From Devosia indica (GTDB lineage Bacteria; Pseudomonadota; Alphaproteobacteria; Rhizobiales; Devosiaceae), in the NCBI RefSeq assembly GCF_003056405.1, contig NZ_PYVZ01000010.1, positions 62,001 through 126,000 of the forward strand: a stretch of DNA of 64,000 nt, given 5' to 3'. The notes beneath the pieces were generated by a model. It did no database searches. It had not been told where the DNA came from and worked only from the letters and a program-made list of their open reading frames with translations. The position numbers were made by a program, and so were the translations under genes. This document shows, piece by piece, positions 36,855 through 47,494 of the stretch (its first letter is position 1; every line of letters begins with the position of its first letter).

Positions 36855-37220
36855 ATGGTCATCGAGAACATCAACGGAGTGACGGTCTATTTCGTTTCGG
36901 CCGAAGGGCAGGCCCTGGCAAGTGAGCAAGATGCCCTGGACCTGCTCGGCGAGACCTATGGCACCGAAACCGACATGATCGCGGTTCCCGCCGAGCGGTT
37001 TGCGGAAGGGTTCTTCGATCTTTCCACAAGGCAGCTCGGCCACTTCTTTCAGAAACTGCAGAATTACCAGATGCGGCTGGCCGTGCTGGGTGATATTTCC
37101 CAGCATATGAACGCGAGCAAGGCCGTGCGCGATTTTGTGGGGGAGACCAATCAGGCCGGCCGCCATCTGTTCGCTGAAGACCGCGAAGCGCTCCAGGCCA
37201 GGCTGCGAGGCAAAGCCTGA
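36855..37220 (+). CDS. DUF4180 domain protein
   Basis: A 121-residue protein. The core FFDLSTRQLGHFFQKLQNYQMRLAVLGD, followed by VRDFVGETNQAG, matches DUF4180, a family of unknown role with an alpha/beta fold. The start codon lacks a strong ribosome site. Its stop is 2 bp before the rnhB start, so the two are co-transcribed, but there is no known functional link. Confidence 0.8.
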   Translation: MVIENINGVTVYFVSAEGQALASEQDALDLLGETYGTETDMIAVPAERFAEGFFDLSTRQLGHFFQKLQNYQMRLAVLGDISQHMNASKAVRDFVGETNQAGRHLFAEDREALQARLRGKA

Positions 37221-37222
37221 GC

Positions 37223-37911
37223 ATGGCCCGGCGTCGCCCAACAGACCCGGCAACCGGAACGCTCTTTGCGGCCGAGGCCGGCTTTCCCGATTTCAGCCAT
37301 GAGGAAATGCTGCTGGCGCGCGGGGCACGATTTGTCGCCGGCGTCGACGAGGCCGGTCGCGGGCCGCTGGCCGGGCCGGTTGTCGTGGCGGCGGTGCGGC
37401 TCGATCCGGACAATATTCCCGAAGGGCTCAACGATTCCAAGAAGCTGAGTGCCGAGCGGCGTGACGCGCTCTATAACGCGATCATGGCTTGTGCCGAGGT
37501 TGCCGTCGTCTCGGCACCTCCCGATGAAATTGTGCTGCGCAATATTCGCGGCGCGACCCTGGCCGCCATGGCGCGGGCGGTTGCGGCCCTGCCCTGCCCG
37601 GTCGATCGCGCGCTAGTTGATGGGCGCGATGTGCCGCCCGAACTCCCCTGCCCCGGCATCGCACTGATCGGCGGGGACGGACGCAGCGTCTCGATTGCCG
37701 CTGCCTCGATCATCGCCAAGGTCACACGCGACCGCATGTGCACCATCATGGATTGCGATGCGCCGCAGTTCGGTTTCTCGGGCCACAAGGGCTATGGCAC
37801 GGCGGCGCATCTGGCCGCGCTGAACCTGCATGGCCCCAGCCGTCACCACCGGCGCGATTTTGCTCCCGTGGCAGCGCTTCTGGTGCGCGAAACGGTCATT
37901 GAGACGGTAGA

Positions 37912-37915
<4 letters not shown>
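37223..37915 (+). CDS. rnhB: Ribonuclease HII
   Basis: A 230-residue RNase HII. GVDEAGRGPLAGPVVVAAV and LNDSKKLSAERR are signature blocks and hold the catalytic Asp-Glu pair, with further acids in ALVDGRDVP and MDCDAPQFGFSGHKGYGT. It excises single ribonucleotides from DNA. The stop TAA lies within the first degenerate CtrA-like site of the ccrM promoter. Confidence 0.96.
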
Positions 37916-39134
<1,219 letters not shown>

Positions 39135-39170
39135 TCCTGACCTCCAATCAGTTCACAGGCTCTAAAAACT

Positions 39171-39199
39171 GGCCGCCGGTTTGCCCCGGCGGCCTTTTT
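39171..39199 (+). terminator. Factor-independent terminator of ccrM
   Basis: GGCCGCCGG (39171-39179) pairs with CCGGCGGCC (39186-39194) over a 6-base loop, followed by TTTTT at 39195-39199. It closes the rnhB/ccrM region. Confidence 0.9.
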
Positions 39200-39242
39200 G
39201 TTTGCTATGTTGTCACCCATTCATACCTGTTGGGGGCGGGAA

Positions 39243-39887
39243 ATGGGGGCACTTGTGGAGTGGATGGGCGAATTGCAAGGTGGCGCGCTGACACTCGTCA
39301 GCGCAACTACGACATTCGTGTTTGGTATTTTCGCGATAATACTTGGTGCACTTTTCAATTCGTACTTAAACCGCAAACGAGACAATAGGCTTCGCGAACT
39401 TGAAGCATTGTCCACCACTGCTGCGCTCTATGGTGAAATCCTACTACTCCGACCGCAAGTCGCCAGAATTGCAAACCTTGTAGCTACAGCATACTTTGAC
39501 GAAGGTTTTTCCCCGAGACCGAACGTTAAGTTCGACGAATACCTGTTAGAACGCAGCGTCTTATCTCACCCGACGATATATTTGGCATTGTCAAACAAAT
39601 TGGGCATTCTCAAGCCTGATCTCATTCTCGCGATAACCAAGTTTCACGCAGACTGCCAAGAAGTTAGGGATTGGCTTCCCAAACTGTTGCCTGATGAAAA
39701 GCGCGGGTACACATACAGCGTACTTCACCTATTGGACCCTGCCTATGACGCGGTGATGGGTGTCGTCCCCACGCTTAGAAAAATTGAAAATAGCCTGAGC
39801 ATAGTGGCAGCAGATGATCCGCCCATGAAAAAAGCCATAAGCGCGCGACGCTACGAGCAGCAAACGTGGGAAAACCAAGGTGAGTAA
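39243..39887 (+). CDS. AT-rich orphan membrane protein
   Basis: A 214-residue protein with one or two N-terminal membrane helices (LVSATTTFVFGIFAIILGALF), a basic stretch NRKRDNRLRE, then a cytoplasmic body with no motif I recognise. Base composition is clearly lower in G+C than the flanking genes, and codon choice differs (for example ATA, TTA and AAA are frequent), suggesting transfer. The ATG at 39243 follows GGGGCGGGAA; the upstream ATG at 39198 falls in the ccrM terminator. It sits between ccrM's terminator and an acetyltransferase gene that overlaps its 3' end. Confidence 0.6.
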   Translation: MGALVEWMGELQGGALTLVSATTTFVFGIFAIILGALFNSYLNRKRDNRLRELEALSTTAALYGEILLLRPQVARIANLVATAYFDEGFSPRPNVKFDEYLLERSVLSHPTIYLALSNKLGILKPDLILAITKFHADCQEVRDWLPKLLPDEKRGYTYSVLHLLDPAYDAVMGVVPTLRKIENSLSIVAADDPPMKKAISARRYEQQTWENQGE

Positions 39888-40419
39888 TGGTCGGCATTCC
39901 CTTCGCAACACAAGGTTCGAACTAGGCCTCAACATCACCATCCGCCCAATAACCCTGGACGATGCCGGGGGCTTTCACGCCGCGCTCGACAGCGTGGTGC
40001 GCGAACGCCGGTTTTTGCGTCTCACCGAGGCCCCGCCGCTGGCGCGTTCGCTGCAATTCATTGCCAGCAATCTAGCAAGCGGCAACCCGCAATTCGTTGC
40101 TATCGATGGGGATGAGATCGTGGGCTGGTGCGATATCTGCCGCAGCGGCGAGCAGGATTCGGAGCATTGTGGTGGGCTTGGCATGGGGCTGCTGGCCAGC
40201 CATCGCGGCAAGGGCATCGGCACTACCCTAGTGACCGCAGCGCTCAATGCGGCGCAGGGAAAGTTCGAACGGGTGGAACTGGAAGTCTATGCCTCCAATA
40301 CCCCAGCCATCGCACTCTATGAAAAGGCCGGCTTCGCCCATGAAGGCCGCCGCCGGCGGGCGTTGCTGCGCGATGGCGTCCACGAGGATATCTTGATGAT
40401 GGGCCTGCTGCTCAGCTAA
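39880..40419 (+). CDS. GNAT N-acetyltransferase
   Basis: Up to 179 residues. The Acetyltransf_1 core runs from LNITIRPITLDDAGGFHAAL to a C-terminal NTPAIALYEKAGFAHEGRRRRALLRDG, with the acetyl-CoA loop LLASHRGKGIGTTLV. The start is uncertain: a GTG at 39880 overlaps the end of the previous gene by 8 bp and has AAGG upstream. The first ~17 residues look like spill-over from the joint with the AT-rich gene. Substrate is unknown. Its stop overlaps mutY (opposite strand) by 8 bp. Confidence 0.82.
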   Translation: MSNGRHSLRNTRFELGLNITIRPITLDDAGGFHAALDSVVRERRFLRLTEAPPLARSLQFIASNLASGNPQFVAIDGDEIVGWCDICRSGEQDSEHCGGLGMGLLASHRGKGIGTTLVTAALNAAQGKFERVELEVYASNTPAIALYEKAGFAHEGRRRRALLRDGVHEDILMMGLLLS

Positions 40420-41464
40420 GCCCAGCCTCCGCCAATACCTTCCTGAACAGCGTGGGCAGCGCCTCGCCCTTGAGGGCATCTGGCGGCGCCCACCAGCCGG
40501 CATTGAGGCCGTCAGGCGCAACGAGCGCCGACCAAACCTCCAGCTCCAGCCGGAAATGGGTGAACACATGGACCACCTGGCCATGCCGGCGCCAATCGCC
40601 TTTGGCGGGGAAATCCGGCTCCCCTAACACATCGCCCCAATCTGAAGTCGGCACTTCCGTCATGCCGGCAAGCAGGCCCTTGCCCGGGCGGGATTGCAGG
40701 TAAACATCTCCGCCCCCGTCGCGCATGACGAAGGCATGGCCACGGCGGACCGGTCGCTCGGTCTTGGCCGGCTTGACCGGATAGCGCGTCGGCTCGCCCT
40801 GCTGCCGGGCTTCGCAACCATCGTGCAAGGGGCAGACCAGACACATGGCGGCGCGCGGGGCGCAGATGGTGGCGCCCAGGTCCATCATGGCCTGGGCAAA
40901 ATCCCCGGCCCGCTCGGGCACGGCCAGTTGCAGGGCGCCGCGCAATGCATCCTTGGCCTCGCGCACCGGTACGTCGAGCGCATAGTAGCGCGCCAGCACC
41001 CGGTCGAGATTGCCATCGAGCACGGCAACGCGTTCGTCAAAGCAGATCGCGGCGATGGCGGCGCTGGTATAGGCGCCGATGCCGGGCAGGCTTTGCAGGC
41101 CGGCGGCACTGTCGGGAAACACCCCGCCATGCTCCGCCACCACGGCCCTGGCGCAGGCATGCAGATTGCGCGCCCTGGCATAATAGCCAAGCCCGGCCCA
41201 TTCGCGCAGCACGTTGTCGAGCGGGGTGGCCGCCAGGTCCTGCACTGTTGGCCAGAGCGTGGTGAAGCGCACAAAATAGGCCTTCACGGCCGCCACCGTG
41301 GTCTGCTGCAACATCACTTCGCTCAGCCATACCCGATAGGGACCGGGCCGAACGCCCTGGCGTCGGTCTGCCGGCGAAACCCGCCAGGGCAGCTCGCGCG
41401 CATGGCGGTCATACCAGGCGAGCACGGATGTTGAATCAATGGGATGTGGATGGGCGATGGGCAT
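40412..41464 (-). CDS. mutY: A/G-specific adenine DNA glycosylase
   Basis: A 350-residue MutY. The helix-hairpin-helix and catalytic parts are seen in WLSEVMLQQTTVAAVKAYF (catalytic Glu) and VAVLDGNLDRVLARYYAL (catalytic Asp). The 4Fe-4S loop is ICAPRAAMCLVCPLHDGC (C-x6-C-x2-C-x5-C). The C-terminal NUDIX-like domain recognises 8-oxoG. It removes A mispaired with 8-oxoguanine. It is divergent from DUF721/DsbA/smc beyond the alpha/beta hydrolase gene. Confidence 0.96.
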   Translation of the reverse strand: MPIAHPHPIDSTSVLAWYDRHARELPWRVSPADRRQGVRPGPYRVWLSEVMLQQTTVAAVKAYFVRFTTLWPTVQDLAATPLDNVLREWAGLGYYARARNLHACARAVVAEHGGVFPDSAAGLQSLPGIGAYTSAAIAAICFDERVAVLDGNLDRVLARYYALDVPVREAKDALRGALQLAVPERAGDFAQAMMDLGATICAPRAAMCLVCPLHDGCEARQQGEPTRYPVKPAKTERPVRRGHAFVMRDGGGDVYLQSRPGKGLLAGMTEVPTSDWGDVLGEPDFPAKGDWRRHGQVVHVFTHFRLELEVWSALVAPDGLNAGWWAPPDALKGEALPTLFRKVLAEAGLS

Positions 41465-41489
41465 AACCCCTCATACCCTCTTGAGGAAG

Positions 41490-42284
41490 TCAGTGCGCGG
41501 CAAAAAACTCGGCAATCACAGGTGCAATCGCCTCGACGCTGACATCATGTCCCTGCCCGGCCAGAATATGCCGGTGCGCCCCCGGCACCCCGGCCGCGAC
41601 CCAGGCCGCCCCGGCGTCGATAAATGGAAAGCTGCTGTCGCCGTTCACCACCAGCACGGGCACGCCAATCTGCTGCCAGCGTGCCGGATGGTGATCGCCA
41701 TCGGTTGCCTCCGCCAGGATCCGATAGTCATGCTCGATGGTCCCGCCCACCGCCGCGAAACCCGGCCAGGCGGGCGATTGCTTGAACCCGGCCAGTTCCT
41801 CAGGCGACATGAATGCCCCCATGAACAGGCTCATCATCGCCTCGGCCTCTCCCCGTTCGGCCAGTGCCGCCATTTCGCTGTGTTGCTTCCATGAGTCTGC
41901 CGAAGGCTGGTCAACATCAATCGGCGGTTCGTAGAGCAATACAGACGTCACTTTGCCAGGAAGCGCGACGCCCGCCTCGAGCGCCAGCACCGCGCCCGAC
42001 GACATGCCATACAGCCCCGCCTGGCCACCGAACAGATCGATCAGCGCTTCGATGTCCTCGATTTCCCGTGCAACCGCATAGGGCGCCGTATCGGTGGATT
42101 GCCCACGTCCCCGCCGATCAAAATTGATCATCGTGAACCGGTCCGAGAGCTGCTCGATCAGCCTGGGCGTCGTTGGATCGATGGCGCGATATTGCGTGGC
42201 GCCGGCAACCATGATGATCACCGGGCCGCTGCCTTTTGCCTCATAACCGATGGTCGTTCCGTCCTTCGAGATAAGTGTGGGCAT
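41490..42284 (-). CDS. Alpha/beta hydrolase
   Basis: A 264-residue alpha/beta-hydrolase with nucleophile elbow GMSSGAVLALEAG, an acid in VVNGDSSFPFID and the base His in LAGQGHDVSVEAI. The N-terminus MPTLISKDGTTIGYEAKGSGP and DRRGRGQSTD are typical. Substrate not evident. It lies between mutY and DUF721, a place where related genomes, as I recall, have no hydrolase. Confidence 0.85.
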   Translation of the reverse strand: MPTLISKDGTTIGYEAKGSGPVIIMVAGATQYRAIDPTTPRLIEQLSDRFTMINFDRRGRGQSTDTAPYAVAREIEDIEALIDLFGGQAGLYGMSSGAVLALEAGVALPGKVTSVLLYEPPIDVDQPSADSWKQHSEMAALAERGEAEAMMSLFMGAFMSPEELAGFKQSPAWPGFAAVGGTIEHDYRILAEATDGDHHPARWQQIGVPVLVVNGDSSFPFIDAGAAWVAAGVPGAHRHILAGQGHDVSVEAIAPVIAEFFAAH

Positions 42285-42389
42285 ATCAACCGTCTCCTGT
42301 GTTCCTGACGGCGCGACGAAACAGCGAACAATAATTCGACATTAGCGGGGTGGGCTTGTGCATCAAGCATCACGAGCGATATCTGGTGC

Positions 42390-42905
42390 ATGGCAAAAGA
42401 CGCGCTGCCCGAACCCAAACGCCGAAACAAGACGCTGTCGGTTTCCGACGCGCTTTCGGGCGCGCTCGACCCGGTACTGAAAAAGCGCGGCTTTGCCGGG
42501 CGCGACATCATCGCCCAGTGGCGTCACATTGCTCCTCCGCCATTCGACCAGACGACCCTTCCCGACAAGTTGAGCTGGCCGCGCAGCAATCACGGGGCCG
42601 AGGGTGCCACGCTCTACCTGCGCTGCGCGCCGGGCCAGGCCCTGTTTGCCCAGCATGAGGCGCCGGTCATTGCCGCCGCGGTCAATCGCTATTTCGGCTA
42701 CGTGCTGGTCAATGATGTCAGATTGTCGGCGGAGCCATTCACCCCCGGTTCAGGCCAGAAGGTGCAAAAGCCCTATCAACCGAGCCAGAGCGAACTTGCA
42801 AAGGTCGGCAAGGCGACCGAAATGGTCGAAGATGACGATCTGCGGGAAGCGTTGAGGACCCTGGGTCTGGCGCTCTCGCGCAGGTCGAACATGAAGAAAC
42901 AATAA
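42390..42905 (+). CDS. DUF721 domain protein
   Basis: A 171-residue protein. LSVSDALSGALDPVLKKRGFAGRDIIAQWRHI at the N-terminus and ATLYLRCAPGQALFAQHEAPVIAAAVNRYFGYVLVNDVRL match DUF721 (DciA-like). DciA proteins help load the replicative helicase in many bacteria, but a short member such as this cannot be equated without experiment. It starts the DUF721-DsbA-smc series. Confidence 0.85.
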   Translation: MAKDALPEPKRRNKTLSVSDALSGALDPVLKKRGFAGRDIIAQWRHIAPPPFDQTTLPDKLSWPRSNHGAEGATLYLRCAPGQALFAQHEAPVIAAAVNRYFGYVLVNDVRLSAEPFTPGSGQKVQKPYQPSQSELAKVGKATEMVEDDDLREALRTLGLALSRRSNMKKQ

Positions 42906-42998
42906 TGCCGTTCACCCCCAAGTGATGCGCGTGCCCACTTGCCGACACCATCCTCGTGTGTAGTGTCGCCCGGCAAAAAATTTTCAGGAGCCTGAGAC

Positions 42999-43757
42999 GT
43001 GAAATTCAACCGCCGCGAAACAATCATCCTGGCCGCTGCTGCTTCGGCGGTGACCCTTTCGGGCATTTCGGCATCGCAGGCTGCTGAAGGCGACATGATC
43101 GACCAGGCCGCATTGATGGCGCCGGCCGGCGGCCTTACGGACAAGGTCGAAGGCAATGCCGATGCACCGGTCACGGTTATCGAATATGCCTCGCCCACCT
43201 GCCCGCATTGCGCGTCCTTCCACAACACGGTCTATGAGCCGTTCAAGGAAGCCTATGTCGAAACCGGCAAGGTCAAGTTCATCGTGCGGCCCTTTGCCCG
43301 CAATGCACTGGACGCAGCCATCTTCCTGCTTGCCGAAGCGGCCGGCGAAGAGAACTACCACAATGTGATCGCCACCTATTTCAAGACCCAGAACGAGTGG
43401 GGCATGTCCGACAAGCCGCGCGACGCCATCTTCACGGTGGCCCAGCAGCTCGGTTTTACAGAGGAAAGCTTCTCGGCCGCCTTGACGAATCAGGAGGTGT
43501 TCGCCGGGATCGAAGCCCAGCGCGAGCAGGCTCTGGACGAGTTCGGGCTGACGGGGACACCAACCTTCTATGTCAATGGCAAGACGCTTTCGGGAGGCAA
43601 GACACTCGAGCAGCTCGCTGCCGAGATCGACCCGCTTGTGCCCGCCGATTTCGTCGCCCCGGCTGCTGCCGACGCCATGGCGCCTGCAGCCGATGCAATG
43701 GCGCCTGCGGCTGACGCAATGGCACCCGCAGCCGACGCGATGGCGCCTGCCAACTAA
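42999..43757 (+). CDS. DsbA-family thiol-disulfide oxidoreductase with repeat tail
   Basis: A 252-residue exported thioredoxin-fold protein. The signal peptide (ETIILAAAASAVTLSGISASQAA) is followed by a DsbA/DsbG-like domain with active site Cys68-Pro-His-Cys71 in SPTCPHCASF and the cis-Pro loop GTPTFYVNG. The end of the protein is four copies of a seven-residue ADAMAPA unit, an uncommon low-complexity tail. It probably oxidises or isomerises disulfides of exported proteins. It precedes smc by 24 bp. Confidence 0.92.
   Translation: MKFNRRETIILAAAASAVTLSGISASQAAEGDMIDQAALMAPAGGLTDKVEGNADAPVTVIEYASPTCPHCASFHNTVYEPFKEAYVETGKVKFIVRPFARNALDAAIFLLAEAAGEENYHNVIATYFKTQNEWGMSDKPRDAIFTVAQQLGFTEESFSAALTNQEVFAGIEAQREQALDEFGLTGTPTFYVNGKTLSGGKTLEQLAAEIDPLVPADFVAPAAADAMAPAADAMAPAADAMAPAADAMAPAN
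43668..43751 (+). repeat. Four in-frame copies of a 21-bp repeat
   Basis: Four near-identical 21-base units encode Ala-Asp-Ala-Met-Ala-Pro-Ala. They differ mainly at third codon positions, so the protein unit is conserved. The array forms the C-terminus of the DsbA-family protein and ends two codons before its stop. Confidence 0.9.
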
Positions 43758-43781
43758 TAGTGCCATCAGGCGGGTGAACGC

Positions 43782-46700
43782 ATGAAGTTCTCCCGCCTGA
43801 AGCTGCACGGTTTCAAGTCGTTTTCCGATGAAACCGTGCTCGTCATGGAGCCGGGCCTGACCGGCATTGTCGGGCCCAATGGCTGCGGCAAGTCCAATCT
43901 GGTCGAGGCCATGCGTTGGGTCATGGGCGAAAGCTCATACAAGGCCATGCGCGCCTCGGGCATGGACGATGTCATATTCTCAGGCTCCGGCAATCGCCCG
44001 GCGCGGAACAGCGCCGAAGTCACCCTGGTTCTCGACAACTCCGATCGCACCGCCCCGGCTGTGCTCAACAACGCGGACGTGCTCGAAGTCACGCGCCGCA
44101 TCGAGCGCGAGGCCGGATCGGTCTATCGCGTCAATGGCAAGGAAGTGCGCGCCCGCGACGTGCAATTGCTGTTTGCCGACGCTTCGACCGGCGCCCATTC
44201 CCCAGCCATGGTGCGGCAGGGACAGATTGGCGAGTTGATCGCGGCAAAGCCCACCGCCCGCCGTGCCCTTCTCGAAGAGGCCGCCGGCATTTCGGGCCTG
44301 CACTCCCGCCGTCACGAAGCCGAATTGCGGCTGCGCGCGGCCGAAGGCAATCTCGAACGGGTCGATGACGTCATTGCCCAGGTGGAAAGCCAGCTTGAAA
44401 CCCTCAAGCGCCAGGCGCGGCTGGCCAATCGCTATCGCGGCCTGTCGGGCGATATTCGCCGCGCCGAGGCAACTCTGTTCCACATTCGCTGGGTGGCAAC
44501 GCGCGCTGCGGAAAAGGAAACCGAAGCGGCGCAGGCCGTGCTGATCCGGCAATTGGCCGATGCCACCCATGCCGAGCTCAATGCGCAAAAATCCGTCGAA
44601 ACGGCGGAAGCCGCCCTGACACCGCTGCGCGAGCGCGATGCGGTCACCGGGGCGGTCTTGCAGCGCTACACCATTCTGCGCGAGCAATTAGCCGAGGAAG
44701 CGCGCCGCATGGGCCAGCGCCGGGCCGAACTCGAGGATCGGCTGCGCCAGATTGCGGCCGACGGCACCCGCGAACGCGAACTGGTCGGTGAAGCCGAGGT
44801 GACCTTGGCCGCCTATGCCGAGGAACAGACCCAGCTTACCGCCGAACAGCAGGCCGCGCAGGCCGCGTTCGACACTGCCCGCGCGGAGGCCGAAGCCGCA
44901 AAAGCCGCCGTTGCCGAAGCGGACGCCGCCACGCGCGAGGCCGCCGATGCCCTGGCCCAGATGCGCGCCCGCCGCATCCAGGCGGAACGCAATCTGGGCG
45001 ACGCCCGCAATCGCCGCGCCCGGCTGGCCCAGCAACTGGCCGAGGTCGAGGCCGATCAGGCCCGCGTCATTGCGACGCTCGAAGCCGACGAGACGCTTGC
45101 TGCCCGGCGCGCCGCGCTCGATGCGGCGCAGACCGCCACAACGACGGCTGAACTGGCGGCCCTTGCTGCCGAGGAGGCTTCCGGCACTGCCCAGGCCAGG
45201 CTCGATGCGGCCCGTCCGCGCCTGTCCGAACTCGACGCGCTGGTCACCCGGCTTGAGGCCGAGGCCTCAACGCTGGGCAAGATGCTCAATACCGGGTCCA
45301 GCCTGTGGCCTGCGGTCGTCGACGAACTCTCGGTCGAGCCGGGCTATGAAACCGCGCTCGGCGCCGCGCTGGGCGATGATCTGGAAGCCTCGTCCGATGC
45401 CGGGGCGCCAATGCACTGGTCCATCGCCATTGACGGCTATGACGACCCGGCCTTGCCGCAGGGTGCCGAACCGCTATCGCGCCATGTCACCGGCACCGAA
45501 TTGCTCAAGCGCCGGCTCGACCAGATCGGTCTGGTCGATGCGGTCGACGGGCCGGGGCTGATGAAGGCGCTCAAGCCCGGCCAGAGACTGGTAACGCTGG
45601 ACGGTGCGCTGTGGCGCTGGGACGGTTTCGTTGCCGCCGCCGATGCCCCGAGTGCTGCTGCGCAGCGTCTGGCCCAGCGCAATCGCCTGGCCGAACTCGA
45701 CGAGGAAATCCTGCGCGCCAAGGGCGAGCGCAATAGCTGGCGCCGGGATGTCGATGCCCTGGTGGCCGCGCTCGACACGGCGCGCCAGAGCGAGCGCACC
45801 TGCCGCGAAGACTGGCGCAAGGCCCAGCACGCGATCGGCGCGGCCCAGGCCGATCTCGACAAGGCGCAGCGCGCCATGGGTGATCTCGCCACCCGCCGCT
45901 CGACGCTTGAAGAAGCCCAGGCGCGGCTGGCCGCCAGTGTCACCGAAGCCGAGACCATGCTGGCCGAGGCCGAGGCCGCGCTGGCCGAAGCGGGCGACGA
46001 AACCGAAATGGCGGCCGCTGCGGAAGCAGGCCAGCAGACGCTGACGGCGCTGCGCGACAAGGCCGACCAGGCCCGCCTCAAGCTCAGCACGGTGGAATCG
46101 GCGGCGCGCATGCGGGCCGCGCGACTGGAGCAGCTTGGGCGGGACAGCGCGGCCTGGCAGCGCCGCCGCGATGGCGCGCAAGCGCAATTGGCCACGCTCG
46201 ACCAGCGCATGGCCGAGGTGCAGGCCCAACTTGCCAATCTGGCCGAAGCGCCGGAGGGCTTCGAGAGCCGCAAGGCCCAGTTGGATGACCAGATCGAAAC
46301 CGCGCAGGCGGACCACAAGGCCGCGGGCGACCGCCTGAGCGCAGCCCAGACGGCATGGCGCGACGCCGAAAAGTCCCTCAAGGGCGCGGGTGACGCGCTC
46401 AATGCGGTCCGGATCGAATTGACCCGCATTGAGGAGCGGCTGAAGGGTTCCATCGCCCAGCGCCAGCAGATCGAACGCCAGGTCGAGGAATCGCTGGGCA
46501 TTCCGGCTTCGAAGACGCTCGAGGCCTCAGGCATCCGCCCCACCGAAGCGCTACCCAATGAACATGCCACCGAGCAGAAGCTTGACCGGCTCAAGGCCGA
46601 GCGCGAGCGGCTGGGCGGGGTCAATCTGTCAGCGGAAAAGGAAGCCGAGGAAGTCCAGGACAAGCTGGACACCATGGTGCGCGACCGCGACGACATCATC

Positions 46701-47237
46701 GAGGCCATCGCCAAGCTGCGCGGCGGCATTGCCGCGCTCAACCGCGAAGGCCGGGCAAGGCTCAATGAAGCCTTCGGCAAGGTCAACGCGCATTTCCAGG
46801 AGCTGTTCACCACCCTGTTCGGCGGCGGCACGGCCGAGCTGCGTTTCGTGGAAAGCGATGATCCGCTTGAAGCAGGCCTGGAAATCATCGCCCGGCCACC
46901 CGGCAAGAAGCCGCAGACCATGACGCTGCTCTCAGGCGGCGAGCAGGCGCTGACCGCGATGAGCCTGATCTTTGCGGTGTTCCTGACCAATCCAGCGCCG
47001 ATCTGCGTTCTGGACGAGGTGGATGCCCCACTCGACGACGCCAATGTCGAGCGCTTCTGCAACCTGCTCGATTCGATGCGCCAGCGCACCAATACCCGCT
47101 TCATGGTCATCACCCACAACCCGATCACCATGAGCCGGGTGGATCGCCTGTTTGGTGTCACCATGGCCGAGCGCGGCGTGTCGCAACTCGTCTCGGTCGA
47201 TCTGACGACGGCAGAGAGCTTCCGGGAAGCGAGCTGA
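43782..47237 (+). CDS. smc: Chromosome segregation ATPase SMC
   Basis: An 1151-residue SMC. Walker A GPNGCGKSNL is at residues 31-40. Long coiled coils flank a hinge at about 500-620. The C-terminal head holds the signature LLSGGEQALTAMSLIF (near 1050) and Walker B ICVLDEVDAPLDD (near 1076). With ScpA and ScpB (not in this window) it loads at ParB/parS and organises the chromosome. The length is usual for the family. Confidence 0.97.
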   Translation: MKFSRLKLHGFKSFSDETVLVMEPGLTGIVGPNGCGKSNLVEAMRWVMGESSYKAMRASGMDDVIFSGSGNRPARNSAEVTLVLDNSDRTAPAVLNNADVLEVTRRIEREAGSVYRVNGKEVRARDVQLLFADASTGAHSPAMVRQGQIGELIAAKPTARRALLEEAAGISGLHSRRHEAELRLRAAEGNLERVDDVIAQVESQLETLKRQARLANRYRGLSGDIRRAEATLFHIRWVATRAAEKETEAAQAVLIRQLADATHAELNAQKSVETAEAALTPLRERDAVTGAVLQRYTILREQLAEEARRMGQRRAELEDRLRQIAADGTRERELVGEAEVTLAAYAEEQTQLTAEQQAAQAAFDTARAEAEAAKAAVAEADAATREAADALAQMRARRIQAERNLGDARNRRARLAQQLAEVEADQARVIATLEADETLAARRAALDAAQTATTTAELAALAAEEASGTAQARLDAARPRLSELDALVTRLEAEASTLGKMLNTGSSLWPAVVDELSVEPGYETALGAALGDDLEASSDAGAPMHWSIAIDGYDDPALPQGAEPLSRHVTGTELLKRRLDQIGLVDAVDGPGLMKALKPGQRLVTLDGALWRWDGFVAAADAPSAAAQRLAQRNRLAELDEEILRAKGERNSWRRDVDALVAALDTARQSERTCREDWRKAQHAIGAAQADLDKAQRAMGDLATRRSTLEEAQARLAASVTEAETMLAEAEAALAEAGDETEMAAAAEAGQQTLTALRDKADQARLKLSTVESAARMRAARLEQLGRDSAAWQRRRDGAQAQLATLDQRMAEVQAQLANLAEAPEGFESRKAQLDDQIETAQADHKAAGDRLSAAQTAWRDAEKSLKGAGDALNAVRIELTRIEERLKGSIAQRQQIERQVEESLGIPASKTLEASGIRPTEALPNEHATEQKLDRLKAERERLGGVNLSAEKEAEEVQDKLDTMVRDRDDIIEAIAKLRGGIAALNREGRARLNEAFGKVNAHFQELFTTLFGGGTAELRFVESDDPLEAGLEIIARPPGKKPQTMTLLSGGEQALTAMSLIFAVFLTNPAPICVLDEVDAPLDDANVERFCNLLDSMRQRTNTRFMVITHNPITMSRVDRLFGVTMAERGVSQLVSVDLTTAESFREAS

Positions 47238-47405
47238 CCCATCGATTGGCAGTGCGTCGCGCCACCCCGCGCCAAGGCCGGCAGGGGCAGAATCCCCCCG
47301 CCCTGCCCTGACTCTGCCATGATCGCGGTGTGGACAGCATGCCGCACCCCCGCCACACACCAAATCATCTCGTTAAAACAGACACTTACACAAGCCGCAC
47401 GCGCC

Positions 47406-47434
47406 TTGACACCAATTGGGGCCACCACTATGTT
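47406..47434 (+). promoter_or_regulatory. Candidate sigma-70 promoter of the F0 ATP synthase operon
   Basis: TTGACA (47406-47411), 17 bases, then TATGTT (47429-47434), about 60 bp upstream of the atpI start at 47495. It is the best-matched promoter in the gap after smc. Confidence 0.5.
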
Positions 47435-47494
47435 GCGCGCGACTTAAAGGGCGTCCGGAAATTCCGGAAAATGGCCGGCCAAAGGGAGCAGCGG

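Noticed and set aside
47262-47308. GC-rich inverted repeat GGCAGGG/CCCTGCC after smc considered as a terminator
   Set aside because: There is no T-run after the hairpin, and the loop is large, so it was not called.
45437-47428. A 663-residue minus-strand Ser/Ala-rich frame opposite smc
   Set aside because: Typical shadow of a coiled-coil Glu/Ala-rich gene; not a real repeat protein.
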